From Bacteroides sp. OF04-15BH (GTDB lineage: Bacteria; Bacteroidota; Bacteroidia; Bacteroidales; Bacteroidaceae), in assembly GCF_003477995.1 (NCBI RefSeq), contig NZ_QUEM01000005.1, forward strand, positions 1,623-65,622: a DNA stretch of 64,000 nt, written 5' to 3'. The notes under the pieces were generated by a model that was not told the DNA's origin, searched no databases, and saw nothing but the letters and a program-made list of their open reading frames with translations. Shown piece after piece: positions 9,130 through 17,496 of this stretch. Made by a program: the position numbers and the translations under genes. Each line of letters opens with the position of its first letter. Within the stretch, counting starts at the first letter, position 1.

Positions 9130-10593
9130 TTATCTGACAATAATTATTTCGGGTACTCGGATCATTTTGTTCTCGGCGGTGTTGAACGGCACATCTACCG
9201 TCTTTTCGGTATGCACATGGTAACGGAACTCCGACAGCAGACCGATGTAGCCGAACAGTTCGGCCAGTCCTTTTTCCAGTCCGCCGTTGCGCTCGATCAC
9301 TTCGGCCAGCGACACCTGTTTCTTGCGTTTCAAAGCCGTAAGGACGCGCTGTTTCAGAATGCCGCGGTCCACCGTATGCGTGGCAAAGAGGGCGTCGGCA
9401 TAGTCGGCCTGTGTGATATCGGAAGCCGCCACCTCAAGCACCTGTCGGTACACCACTTCGGTGTTGCGCTCCAGAGTGAGCTTGCGCTCCGCAGGCATCC
9501 TGATTTCGGGAAACATCTCCACGGACAGGGAAACCTCGGGCTTGCAGTTCTTCTGGGCCAGTTCCAGCAGAGTGGCCTGAATATCCTGAATCAGTTTGCG
9601 GGCAGCCACCTGTTTCGGCGCTTCCTGCTCGCAAATGATCTTGCTCAGTTTTTCGGCCATCTTGTCGTTGGCCTGATATACTTTCTTTCCGGCGGCATAA
9701 AGATACTGCTTCATGTTGCGCAGGAACTGGTCACGCTCCTGAATGCTTTTATGGTCGAGCGTTTCAAAGAGTCCGCTCACCAGTTCGTCCCACTCCTCTT
9801 GCAGGGAAGGACTGAGCAGGAAGTCCCAGAAAGCGTAGAAGCTGCGTCCCTGCGGACTATTCTGCAAATCTTCCAGAGCATCGAACGTGAATCCCAGAAT
9901 GTCGCCTTTGGTATATCCCCCCTCGGCATGCTTCTGATAGATGCTCTTGGTGATATTCTTGAAGTTCTCCTCCACCTCCTTGAAGTCGGAAAGCAGGTCT
10001 TTGGCCGACTGGGTGATCTGCCGGAAGCGCGGACGAATCTGATATTCCTCAAACACCCGGGCATCTCCTCCGGCACGGATGGTCTGTATCTCGTGTTCTA
10101 TCTCCTGCTTTCGGGCTTCGAGAATACGGATACGCTCATCCTTGTCTTCATTGGTAAACTCCACCAGCTCTTTCATCTGGGAGAAAAGATTCATGAACTT
10201 GGACTCGGTGCCCACAAAATCCTCCTTCTTCAGACTCAGAAGCCAGTCGAGCGTCTTGCTGGCATACGACGAAAGTTCGTAAAACACCTCGCCCGTTTCT
10301 TCCTGATAGTTCCGCAAAAATCCCTTGTCGGTCCAGCGCATGATATACTTGCGCGCCTTCTCGTCATAGGTGTCGAACACCGAAATGCCGCTCTCCTCGT
10401 CCTGGTCCAGATGCTCCGCACACAGATAATCGGACAGCTGCACGCAGAGGTGCTCATAGGCCACCGGATCGGGCTTATGATAGAAAGTGCGATACAGAAA
10501 CAGCAACACCAGCTCCCGGTTGCGCAGACGCAACAGTTCCACACTGGGCGACGTGGAGATGATTTCAGACAAAATACTGTCGTTCAATGCCAT
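9130..10593 (-). CDS. jetA: MksF/JetA kleisin subunit (DUF3375 family)
   Basis: The 487-residue length and gene order (before a DUF4194 gene and an SMC-like gene) identify it as the DUF3375 kleisin of MksBEF/JetABC. The N-terminal 110 residues look like a winged-helix domain, the middle (about 140-330) is helical with coiled-coil segments, and the C-terminus again looks winged-helix. Kleisins bridge the two ATPase heads. Family and operon are well supported; whether it serves chromosome organisation or plasmid defence is open because the JetD partner is not in this window. Confidence 0.87.
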   Translation of the reverse strand: MALNDSILSEIISTSPSVELLRLRNRELVLLFLYRTFYHKPDPVAYEHLCVQLSDYLCAEHLDQDEESGISVFDTYDEKARKYIMRWTDKGFLRNYQEETGEVFYELSSYASKTLDWLLSLKKEDFVGTESKFMNLFSQMKELVEFTNEDKDERIRILEARKQEIEHEIQTIRAGGDARVFEEYQIRPRFRQITQSAKDLLSDFKEVEENFKNITKSIYQKHAEGGYTKGDILGFTFDALEDLQNSPQGRSFYAFWDFLLSPSLQEEWDELVSGLFETLDHKSIQERDQFLRNMKQYLYAAGKKVYQANDKMAEKLSKIICEQEAPKQVAARKLIQDIQATLLELAQKNCKPEVSLSVEMFPEIRMPAERKLTLERNTEVVYRQVLEVAASDITQADYADALFATHTVDRGILKQRVLTALKRKKQVSLAEVIERNGGLEKGLAELFGYIGLLSEFRYHVHTEKTVDVPFNTAENKMIRVPEIIIVR

Positions 10594-10627
10594 GATTTAC
10601 TTTTTCTCTTCTTGATTATTTACGGGA

Positions 10628-10658
10628 AAAGAGGCCTGCCGCTGGAGCAGACCTCTTT
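10628..10658 (-). terminator. Hairpin between luxS and jetA
   Basis: A 12-base inverted repeat (10628-10639 with 10647-10658, one G-T pair) encloses a 7-base loop. Reading on the minus strand it follows luxS and ends in TTTTCCC, a weak T tract. It probably separates luxS from the condensin operon, perhaps incompletely. Confidence 0.55.
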
Positions 10659-10697
10659 CTATTCTTTTTCACTCAGACAGCAAACCGCACCGGCGGA

Positions 10698-11177
10698 TCA
10701 CTGCGGATAAACCAACTGTTCGTCGGTGATGACCTCCAGCACCTCGGTCAGATACTTGTTGGCTTCCCAACGGGCCATAGGCAGATCCTGCAACAGATAG
10801 TTGCCACAGTCCTTTGCCGTAGCTCCCGGAATCTCTCCTTTATAGTCTGCAATGAAGCGGAAGGTTTCCAGCATCAGTCCCAGAATATCCTTCGACTCCA
10901 AATCACCTTTCACCAACAGGTAATTGCCGGTAAGACATCCCATCGGGCCCCAATACACGATACGGTCGGCCCAAGTCGGGTGATTACGCAAGAAAGTTGC
11001 CGCCAAATGTTCAATGGTGTGGATGGCACCCTGTCCTAACGCCGGTTCGCGGTTAGGGTTCTTCATGCGGATATCAAATGTGGTGATCACCTCATCGCCC
11101 ACATAATCCTTGCGGGACACATAGATGCCACGCTGCAGGCGCAAATGGTCTATCGTAAAACTTGGAATTTTCTTCAT
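10698..11177 (-). CDS. luxS: S-ribosylhomocysteine lyase LuxS
   Basis: LuxS splits S-ribosylhomocysteine into homocysteine and DPD, the precursor of autoinducer-2, in the activated methyl cycle. The metal ligands are visible: HTIEH at 53-57 (H53 and H57) and C124 in the AKDCGNY motif. The 159-residue length with the start at 11177 (MKKIPSFTIDH) fits the family; an upstream in-frame start would add 17 residues reaching into the preceding gene. It follows the nucleosidase gene by 11 bases, so the two consecutive steps of S-adenosylhomocysteine detoxification are made together. Confidence 0.96.
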   Translation of the reverse strand: MKKIPSFTIDHLRLQRGIYVSRKDYVGDEVITTFDIRMKNPNREPALGQGAIHTIEHLAATFLRNHPTWADRIVYWGPMGCLTGNYLLVKGDLESKDILGLMLETFRFIADYKGEIPGATAKDCGNYLLQDLPMARWEANKYLTEVLEVITDEQLVYPQ

Positions 11178-11188
11178 CGTCGTTCTGA

Positions 11189-11890
11189 TTATTTGGTTAA
11201 TGTATTCGGCAGAGCATTCAGAAAACATTGGGTCACGCCAAAAGAACGGTTGGCCATCTCGCCCCAGAAATTCTCATACTGCTCTACATGATCCTTCACT
11301 CCCGGCGTATCGCTGATGATGCGGAAACTCAGGAACGGCACTCCATACAAATGGCATACCTGAGCAATGGAAGCCGACTCCATATCCACGGCCAGTCCTT
11401 CGGGGAAGTTTGACTTGATCTTGTCCAGCTCCGCACGGTCGGTAATGAACTGGTCGCCGCAACAGATCAGTCCGTCATGAATGCGTGTCGGTGTGTCCAG
11501 ATTCAGCGCACACTGCAACAGGGTTTCGTTGGCTGTAAAGCGTGCCGGCATGCCCTGGATCTGTCCCAGTACATTGCCCATGCCGCACCACACGTCGTGA
11601 TAGACAATTTCGCGGCTCACCACCACATCCATCACTCCTACCTGCACATCAATGCCTCCGGCCACACCGGTACTGATCATCGCGTCGGGCGCAAAGGTAT
11701 GAATCAGTTCAATGGCTCCCGCGGCAGCGTTCACCTTACCGATGCCACACTGCAACAGAATAATCTCATTTCCGCCGGCCTCACCGCTGATGCAGGTAAA
11801 AGGTCCGGCCTTGCTTTCCGTCTTGTTATTCAGATTTTTTGCCAGTTGCTCAAACTCTGAGCCCATGGCTGTCATGATTCCTATCTTCAT
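11189..11890 (-). CDS. mtnN: 5'-methylthioadenosine/S-adenosylhomocysteine nucleosidase
   Basis: The enzyme removes adenine from S-adenosylhomocysteine and methylthioadenosine, supplying the LuxS substrate. The 233 residues carry the expected catalytic residues: E12 in MTAMGSEFE, E171 in VDMESA and D194 in ISDTPG, as in the E. coli enzyme (E12, E174, D197). The glycine-rich phosphorylase-fold motif STGVAGG is at about 73-79. It is first in an operon with luxS. A TAATTTTA sequence on the minus strand (11909-11916) differs from the -7 consensus at one position and could be its promoter. Confidence 0.96.
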   Translation of the reverse strand: MKIGIMTAMGSEFEQLAKNLNNKTESKAGPFTCISGEAGGNEIILLQCGIGKVNAAAGAIELIHTFAPDAMISTGVAGGIDVQVGVMDVVVSREIVYHDVWCGMGNVLGQIQGMPARFTANETLLQCALNLDTPTRIHDGLICCGDQFITDRAELDKIKSNFPEGLAVDMESASIAQVCHLYGVPFLSFRIISDTPGVKDHVEQYENFWGEMANRSFGVTQCFLNALPNTLTK

Positions 11891-12056
11891 TTTCTATTTA
11901 TTTAGGTGTAAAATTACGATAAAAATGAGGGAATGCAGATACGCCCGTTTCTCTTTTAAAGTTTATTAAGGCTTGCTTCCCGACGCATGTATCTCCCGTC
12001 ACCCCAAAAACCTTACCCCATAAAGAAAGAAAGGTGCAGGACTTCCATGCAAAAAA

Positions 12057-12087
12057 GATAACAAATATTCTGTTCCTTTCAAAAAAC
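12057..12087. repeat. Left copy of a 31-base block shared with the tetR upstream region
   Basis: GATAACA, seven variable bases, then TGTTCCTTTCAAAAAAC. The same arrangement with identical spacing occurs at 36013-36043. A second shared block follows at 12206-12243. It may be an operator, a promoter upstream region or a remnant of a duplication. Confidence 0.7.
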
Positions 12088-12205
12088 GAATTTTCCCTAC
12101 TTGCACCCGAAACATTTGAAAGCTCCGTAAACAATGAGGATGTTACTGCTACGATTATGGTAAACAAGTAAGCTATCAGCATTGATTATTTTCATTTTTC
12201 TTGTC

Positions 12206-12243
12206 AAAAGAACAACAATCATATCTTAAACCGCTCCATTATT
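12206..12243. repeat. Left copy of a second block shared with the tetR downstream region
   Basis: The stretch contains CAACAATCATAT followed by TTAAA and a C-rich CTCATTAT-like end. It aligns with 36764-36800, just downstream of tetR, with one inserted base and a few substitutions. Confidence 0.6.
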
Positions 12244-12385
12244 GATTCTCTCGAACTGAATTATCTTGCTTTATCTTTTCTGTAGATCATATTTAGCATT
12301 TAAATCTAAAATTCATATCTAAAAAGATAGAAAGAACCACCAAGACATCAACATTTCTTTATTTAATTTCAAAAACACACTGCTA

Positions 12386-12413
12386 TTTGTTATAAATTAA
12401 CATAATAAATTTG
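12386..12413 (+). promoter_or_regulatory. Candidate promoter for the ketosynthase gene
   Basis: TTTG at 12386-12389 and TAAATTTG at 12406-12413 match the Bacteroides -33 and -7 boxes. The 16-base spacer is a little shorter than usual. The start codon is at 12461, which gives a leader of about 40 bases. Confidence 0.55.
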
Positions 12414-12460
12414 CACTATTTAAATCCATTCTCTTCCTTCGCAAAAGAATAACAAAAATA

Positions 12461-13606
12461 ATGCAAACCATGAATTCACCCGTTTATTTAAATCGAATCT
12501 CTTCATTCTTACCAAACTCTCCGGTAAGCAATGACGATATGGAGCTATATTTAGGAATGGTCGATGGAGAACCGTCCAAAGTCAAGCCAATTATTCTGCG
12601 TCAGAATGGTATAAAAAACCGATATTATGCCTTGACCAAAAATCAGGAAATAACGCATACCAATGTGGATTTGGCTAAATGTGCTATTGAAAAATTAGGC
12701 TTTTCTAAAGAAGAACTGAGAAAAATCCAGTTTCTTTCCTGTGGAACCTCCATGCCTGACCAATACCTACCCTCTCATGCAGCGATGGTACACGGTGCCG
12801 TATTCGACCATCCCTTAGAGATTTCATCTCTTGCAGGAGTATGTATGTCTGGATTAATGGCATTTAAGGTGGCATATATGTCTATTCTTTCTGGAAATTC
12901 CCAAAATGCAATAAGTGTCGCGTCTGAATTAATATCCCCGACTATGCTTGCAAAGTTTTTCACTGAAGAAATCAAGCATAAAAAGGAAATTGGAGAGAAC
13001 CCTTATCTTGCCTTTGAAAAGGACTTTCTTCGTTTTATGCTATCCGATGGTGCTGCGGCAATGTATCTAAGCAATACCCGAGAAGCTGATTGCTGTTTCA
13101 CTATAGAATGGATCCGTACTTTCTCTTACGCCAACAAGCAACCGGCATGCATGTATATGTGGGCTGAGAAAGAAAACGACGGTACTCTTCGGGGTTGGAA
13201 AACATTTAATGCCAAAGATATTGAAGAAAAATCTGTTTGGTCGCTCAAGCAAGATGTACGGCAACTAAACAAATATGGAATGACATTATTTGTAGACGCA
13301 GTTGAAACTTCTTTGGCACAGGCAGGAATCGATACGGATGATATCACATATGTGGTGCCTCATCTCTCATCCATGTTTTTCTATAAAATTCTAGAACAGG
13401 AATTCCAAAAAAGGAACATTGACTTGCCAACGACAAAATGGTTTACGAACTTATCCAGTGTGGGCAATATAGGTGCTGCATCGCCATTTGTTGCACTTAA
13501 TGGTTTGATAGAAACGAAGTGTCTGAAGAAAGGCGATACCATCCTGTTGATTGTTCCGGAAAGCGGTCGTTTTTCTTGTGGAACTGCATTATTGAAATAC
13601 GTTTAA
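12461..13606 (+). CDS. FabH-like 3-oxoacyl-ACP synthase III family protein
   Basis: The 381-residue protein has the thiolase-fold condensing-enzyme triad: C128 in SLAGVCMSG, H301 in VVPHLSS and N336 in the VGNIGAAS element that corresponds to GNTSAAS of FabH. All three are present, so it should be active in decarboxylative condensation or acyl transfer. It is not next to fatty-acid genes; it lies at the head of the peptide-export island, which makes a housekeeping FabH role unlikely. Its product is unknown; formation of a small acyl or polyketide-type molecule, as with DarB-like enzymes, is one option. ATGs at 12461 and 12470 are both possible starts. Confidence 0.85.
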   Translation: MQTMNSPVYLNRISSFLPNSPVSNDDMELYLGMVDGEPSKVKPIILRQNGIKNRYYALTKNQEITHTNVDLAKCAIEKLGFSKEELRKIQFLSCGTSMPDQYLPSHAAMVHGAVFDHPLEISSLAGVCMSGLMAFKVAYMSILSGNSQNAISVASELISPTMLAKFFTEEIKHKKEIGENPYLAFEKDFLRFMLSDGAAAMYLSNTREADCCFTIEWIRTFSYANKQPACMYMWAEKENDGTLRGWKTFNAKDIEEKSVWSLKQDVRQLNKYGMTLFVDAVETSLAQAGIDTDDITYVVPHLSSMFFYKILEQEFQKRNIDLPTTKWFTNLSSVGNIGAASPFVALNGLIETKCLKKGDTILLIVPESGRFSCGTALLKYV

Positions 13607-13611
13607 CCACT

Positions 13612-14186
13612 ATATTACAAAAGACAGACCTTAACAAAATATTTAATATAATCATTGCTATCAGCATATCAATATGTTTAATCTCCTGTTCCAAAAACAA
13701 TAAGATACAGGATGAAATGGAACGTTTCTACGGCCAACGTGTGATGCTTCATTAGACAGTATGTTGTGTATGACAGACGGGAACTCGGGATACATGGAGC
13801 GTAAAATAGCAGATGACTATAAATTGGTTATGTATTATGACTCATCCGAATGTTCATCGTGCCGTCTTAAAACTCTGTATGAATGGCAGGATGTTATGGA
13901 CAGTGCATCTTCGTCCGGACATCCAATAGACTTTTACTTCGTTTTTAATGTTCCCGGAAGACGTTTGGAAGAAATTAAGGGCACTCTTGCTACTTATGCT
14001 CGAGGCTTGCCTGTATATATAGATACAACAGGCGTGTTCGAAAGAACGAACCCTTGTCTGCCCCACTTGTCGCAGATGCGTCCCTTTCTGCTAAACAGAA
14101 AAGACACGGTGGTATTGGTCGGAAATCCCGTGCATAACAGCAGTATTGAGAAAATGATGTGGAATCTGTTGAAAGAAGGCAAATAA
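13612..14186 (+). pseudogene. Frameshifted thioredoxin-like lipoprotein gene
   Basis: Directly after the ketosynthase stop, one frame encodes a lipoprotein signal (IAISISICLISC) and runs to a stop at 13753-13755. From 13761 the next frame continues with a CSSC motif and a tail (NPCLPHLSQMRPFLLN ... VVLVGNPV) similar to the intact protein at 16370-16906 (NPHLPSSPMLHSFLLN ... VMVVGDPA). Restoring one base near 13750 joins the two parts into a sequence with LDSMLCMTDG. The lipoprotein part also lacks an ATG; an ATA at 13612 is where one would be expected. I read this as a decayed gene, though a sequencing error could explain the shift. The downstream half could still be made from the ATG at 13761 but would stay in the cytoplasm. 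Confidence 0.7.
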
Positions 14187-14264
14187 TACTATATGAGCTA
14201 ATCCGTTCAGATGTGTAGCTAAACATTTTAACCACATCCGTCAACAAATCTAAATCATAAAACC

Positions 14265-16358
14265 ATGAATATCAAAAACCTTCGCCATATCTTCATAGCA
14301 TTTCCCATCCTGATTATGAGTGGGTGTGTGAAAGGCTTACCGGATCATGAAGATGCCGATGCGTGGGAGATGTACCGCACACTGGCCTACTACAAGTATG
14401 TGGAACGGGATACATTGAAGTATGCCGCTGCCCAATACCTGATAGAAAACATGCCGTATCACAGTTCCAAGGCACGTATATATAAGGATAATGACACATT
14501 GGCAAGATGGCAGCATGAGACAGACAGCATATATTACTCATTTGTACACGGATGTACCATGAAAAACTTCCCATGGGACACATTATGGCATGTGAAGAAG
14601 ACGCGCCGTGAACTTATTGAGGCTGACACACTGCCCGACGCCATCGTAGATCATCGCATGCTCTGTGACCTGAAGGAACTGAATTTCGATTTTCTGACAG
14701 AGCATATAGACAATGCCTTCCGTGTATGGCATGAATCACCGTTTGCCAGGAAACTGACTTTCGATGAGTTCAAGGAATATATTCTGCCCTATCGCTGTAT
14801 TGAAGGTTATGGGTTCAATGAGACTGGCAAAACCTACCATGATCTCTTCGCCAAATATGTTATGGCTGACACGACCGCTGACATACGTACCACAATACAG
14901 TATTATAATGCAGCCGTGAACAATCTGCGTGACCTAAACGGAAAGACACACCGCACACATCTGGCTGGAATCTATGACCTGTATTCCCGTGATTTCCATG
15001 ATTGTGTTGACATAGCTAATTATGGTTGCAACATATTGCGTGCCTGCGGTCTGCCGGTGGTAGTGGAATACAACATCTGTTATCGCAGTCTGCCGGGGCG
15101 ACACTATCATTGCAGTGTCTATAACGACTCTACCGGAACATGGCAAACATTCAATGCCGAAAGTTCACTGCCGGGCGATGGAGACTGGGCATTTGCCGAG
15201 ACGGCCAATGTGTATCGCACAACATACGCTCCACAAAAGAACACGCCACCTTTCCTGAAAGCAGACGATGAATATGTTCCGGAAATACTGAACCGTCCCT
15301 GCATCAAGGACGTGACATCCTATCTGGCACCTACAACGTCTATTACGTTGCCCTTCAAGGAGCAAACGGCAAACAATCTTGCCTACCTTGCCACTTTTCA
15401 TAAGACCAATGACGGACTGATACCGGTCACTTGGGGCAAGATAGACAAGAAAAACGCTACTGTGACTTTTGAAAACGCCATGCCCGACATGCTTTATTTC
15501 CCCGTTTATTATCCGGATAACGGACACAAAGAGTTTGGTGATCCATTTTTCATAGAAATGGCGGACAACTTACCCGTGATCAGAAAGGTACCATACACGG
15601 GCCATACAAAAAATACCCGTAGTACAGTGATACTGACGCGCAAATACCCGCGTAAACCCAATATGAAACGTGTGGCAGAAGAACTGGTAGGAGGACGTTT
15701 CATCGGCTCGGTTAAAGGAGATTTCAGCGATGCCGTCACTCTTCTGGAAATCAAGGAGCCACCTGTACCTGCTTTATTGACCTATCCTTTGAATCGAAAG
15801 GGACGTTATAAAAGCTACCGTTTTCAAGCCTCTGAAGAGCATCCGTATGCCCATATTTCCATATTGGAATGGCTAACCCCCGACAAGTATAGATATAACA
15901 ACACCATGCCTGCCCTGCGCCGCCACATTCTGTCACCGGCCGACACTGCATTGCTGGGCCGTGAGTCCGGACTTGTACGCCTGATGGATGCCGACAGTTG
16001 GGACAAAATGTCGTGGAAAGCAGAGTATGACGGTAATATGCAGACTGCGCCGAGTCCATACCCCAATATTACCCTTTGGCTGAAAGAACCGCAGATAGTG
16101 ACGCACGTACGTTTTTCTCCCAAGAATGCGGACAACGGCATCTGTGCCGGAAATGAGTATGAGCTGCATTACTGGAACAACGGATGGCACTCATGCGGAA
16201 CGGTCCGGGCAAAATACGAATATGTGGAATTTGAAAACGTCCCGCAAGGATGCCTGTACTGGTTGGAAAACAGAACGCAAGGTGGAGAGGAAATGCCGTT
16301 TGTACTGGATGAACATGGCCTGCAAAAGTTCATTTACTATGATATAATCAAAATATAA
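14265..16358 (+). CDS. Transglutaminase-like lipoprotein with C-terminal discoidin-like domain
   Basis: The 697-residue product has a lipoprotein signal ending SGC at residue 21. A transglutaminase/papain-like core is centred on C247 (HDCVDIANYGC), H282 (HYHCSVYN) and a following WQTFNAES strand with N297, the usual Cys-His-Asx order. The last ~110 residues (LWLKEPQIVTHVRF ... YYDIIKI) look like an F5/8-type or similar beta-sandwich. Such proteins in Bacteroidales act on peptides or as protease-like surface enzymes; the substrate is unknown. It sits between two genes for CxxC lipoproteins and is followed after 11 bases by the second, so it likely works on the same exported substrate. Confidence 0.75.
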   Translation: MNIKNLRHIFIAFPILIMSGCVKGLPDHEDADAWEMYRTLAYYKYVERDTLKYAAAQYLIENMPYHSSKARIYKDNDTLARWQHETDSIYYSFVHGCTMKNFPWDTLWHVKKTRRELIEADTLPDAIVDHRMLCDLKELNFDFLTEHIDNAFRVWHESPFARKLTFDEFKEYILPYRCIEGYGFNETGKTYHDLFAKYVMADTTADIRTTIQYYNAAVNNLRDLNGKTHRTHLAGIYDLYSRDFHDCVDIANYGCNILRACGLPVVVEYNICYRSLPGRHYHCSVYNDSTGTWQTFNAESSLPGDGDWAFAETANVYRTTYAPQKNTPPFLKADDEYVPEILNRPCIKDVTSYLAPTTSITLPFKEQTANNLAYLATFHKTNDGLIPVTWGKIDKKNATVTFENAMPDMLYFPVYYPDNGHKEFGDPFFIEMADNLPVIRKVPYTGHTKNTRSTVILTRKYPRKPNMKRVAEELVGGRFIGSVKGDFSDAVTLLEIKEPPVPALLTYPLNRKGRYKSYRFQASEEHPYAHISILEWLTPDKYRYNNTMPALRRHILSPADTALLGRESGLVRLMDADSWDKMSWKAEYDGNMQTAPSPYPNITLWLKEPQIVTHVRFSPKNADNGICAGNEYELHYWNNGWHSCGTVRAKYEYVEFENVPQGCLYWLENRTQGGEEMPFVLDEHGLQKFIYYDIIKI

Positions 16359-16369
16359 ACCATTAAAAA

Positions 16370-16906
16370 ATGAAGAAAGTACATTATATATTGCTTGCCA
16401 CAATGATGCTTTTATCCTCTTGTGGAAAAAAGAAATTCGCAAACGAAATATTGCAAATGCAATCTCGTCCTATAGACATGACACCATGTGAGGAAGCATA
16501 TTGTTATGAAGAAGGGAAAGAAGTAAAATATAACTGTAAGGACTCTACATACAAATTAGTCATATACATTGATTCACTTTCCTGTTCCCCTTGTTTCGTT
16601 TCGCATATGCTGGATTACATGGGAACGGTGGTCGATTTTGATTCGGTTGGAGTAAACACCTTGTTTATATTTGAACCAAAGGGAGAACAAAAAGAAAGTT
16701 TGGTATCGTCTTTAAAAGAACTAGCACATCCGATTCGAACTATAATTGTTCCAAACGGGAAGTTTTCATCTGCCAATCCACATTTGCCATCATCCCCAAT
16801 GTTGCATAGCTTTTTGCTGAACGGGAATAATGAAGTAATGGTTGTCGGTGATCCCGCCAAAAACGCCAAAATTAAAGAGTTAATGTTAAACAGCTTGGAA
16901 AGATAA
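16370..16906 (+). CDS. Thioredoxin-like lipoprotein with CSPC motif
   Basis: The 178-residue protein has a lipobox (LLSSC, Cys at 18) and then a thioredoxin-like arrangement: a strand KLVIYIDSLSC, the redox motif CSPC, a helix, a second strand TLFIFEP and a C-terminal strand VMVVGDPA. It would be anchored in the periplasm or at the surface and exchange disulfides. It is the intact relative of the broken gene at 13612-14186. Position just upstream of the cysteine-rich peptide gene at 17108 suggests a role in forming or isomerising its disulfides (inference). Confidence 0.75.
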   Translation: MKKVHYILLATMMLLSSCGKKKFANEILQMQSRPIDMTPCEEAYCYEEGKEVKYNCKDSTYKLVIYIDSLSCSPCFVSHMLDYMGTVVDFDSVGVNTLFIFEPKGEQKESLVSSLKELAHPIRTIIVPNGKFSSANPHLPSSPMLHSFLLNGNNEVMVVGDPAKNAKIKELMLNSLER

Positions 16907-17107
16907 TCTTATGATAAACCACATTTCTATATAATATATTAATCTACAACAAATAAGGAAGGAGGTGTAAGTAGTTAGTATACACGCTGTAAAATATATT
17001 AAAGCAGTCTAGTCATAGGATATTATGCAAAAGGTAATGGGATATACTTAGCTTGACCCATAAACTAAGCAGAAAAAAGTTATAAACGCATTTAATAATA
17101 TTGAAAT

Positions 17108-17407
17108 ATGAAAAAGAATATATTAGCAACAACTATAGCTTTGGCAGCATTAGTAGGATATATCACATATGAAACACAAAGTAATACTCAAATAGAAGTA
17201 TTCTCAGCTAACGTAGAAGCGTTGGCTGATGATACAGGCGAAGCAACTGAAGTTGGAACATGTTATATAGAACAACCATTTACTTCTTGTACGGATTGGT
17301 TATTATTTTGTGATAAAGATACTGATAATAATCATATTTACCCTTGTCCAAAAGACAAGAATTATAGAGGATACAGTAGTATGTGTACAGATCGTTGCAC
17401 AAAATAA
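17108..17407 (+). CDS. NVEALA-family exported cysteine-rich peptide 1
   Basis: This 99-residue precursor starts with a basic/hydrophobic export signal (MKKNILATTIALAALVGYIT), has a polar linker and then the NVEALA motif at 35-40, the hallmark of a Bacteroidales secreted-peptide family. A-L-A just before D41 fits signal peptidase I cleavage, although it lies about 20 residues beyond the hydrophobic part. The released 59-residue peptide would hold six cysteines, an even number fitting three disulfides, and an acidic N-terminus. The gene stands 200 bases after the thioredoxin-like lipoprotein gene and is followed by a hairpin. Its biological role is unknown; signalling or antagonism are possible. 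Confidence 0.85.
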   Translation: MKKNILATTIALAALVGYITYETQSNTQIEVFSANVEALADDTGEATEVGTCYIEQPFTSCTDWLLFCDKDTDNNHIYPCPKDKNYRGYSSMCTDRCTK

Positions 17408-17411
17408 ATCT

Positions 17412-17464
17412 AGGCTGGCTCTTCCTATTTTTCATACAAAGATTAGGAAGGGCAGCCTATTTAA
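17412..17464 (+). terminator. Hairpin after NVEALA peptide 1
   Basis: The arms 17412-17427 and 17444-17458 pair with minor mismatches and are followed by ATTTAAAT, not a clean T tract. It may terminate partially or protect the peptide message, giving more peptide than downstream lipoprotein. Confidence 0.6.
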
Positions 17465-17496
17465 ATAACAATACTCAACCACAATCCAATCGTACA

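Larger units (their letters stand above)
11891..12460. other. 570-base AT-rich intergenic region at the left edge of the island
   Basis: The region separates the divergent mtnN and ketosynthase genes. It holds a possible mtnN promoter at its left end and one for the ketosynthase at its right end (12386-12413). Between them are two blocks that recur around the tetR gene 24 kb away (12057-12087 and 12206-12243). One plus-strand frame stays open for about 80 codons to a stop near 12170 but has no ATG; I do not call it a gene. Confidence 0.5.

Noticed and set aside
5178..10593. A complete Wadjet defence system
   Set aside because: The JetD gene needed for DNA cutting is not on either side; luxS and yfcE flank the three genes.
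11898..12182. A 94-codon minus-strand frame upstream of mtnN
   Set aside because: Low-complexity and phenylalanine-rich, crosses the shared repeat block and has no family; more likely promoter DNA.
16955..16980. AAGGAGGTG-like ribosome binding site before peptide 1
   Set aside because: No start codon and open frame follow it at a useful distance, and Bacteroidales rely little on such sites.
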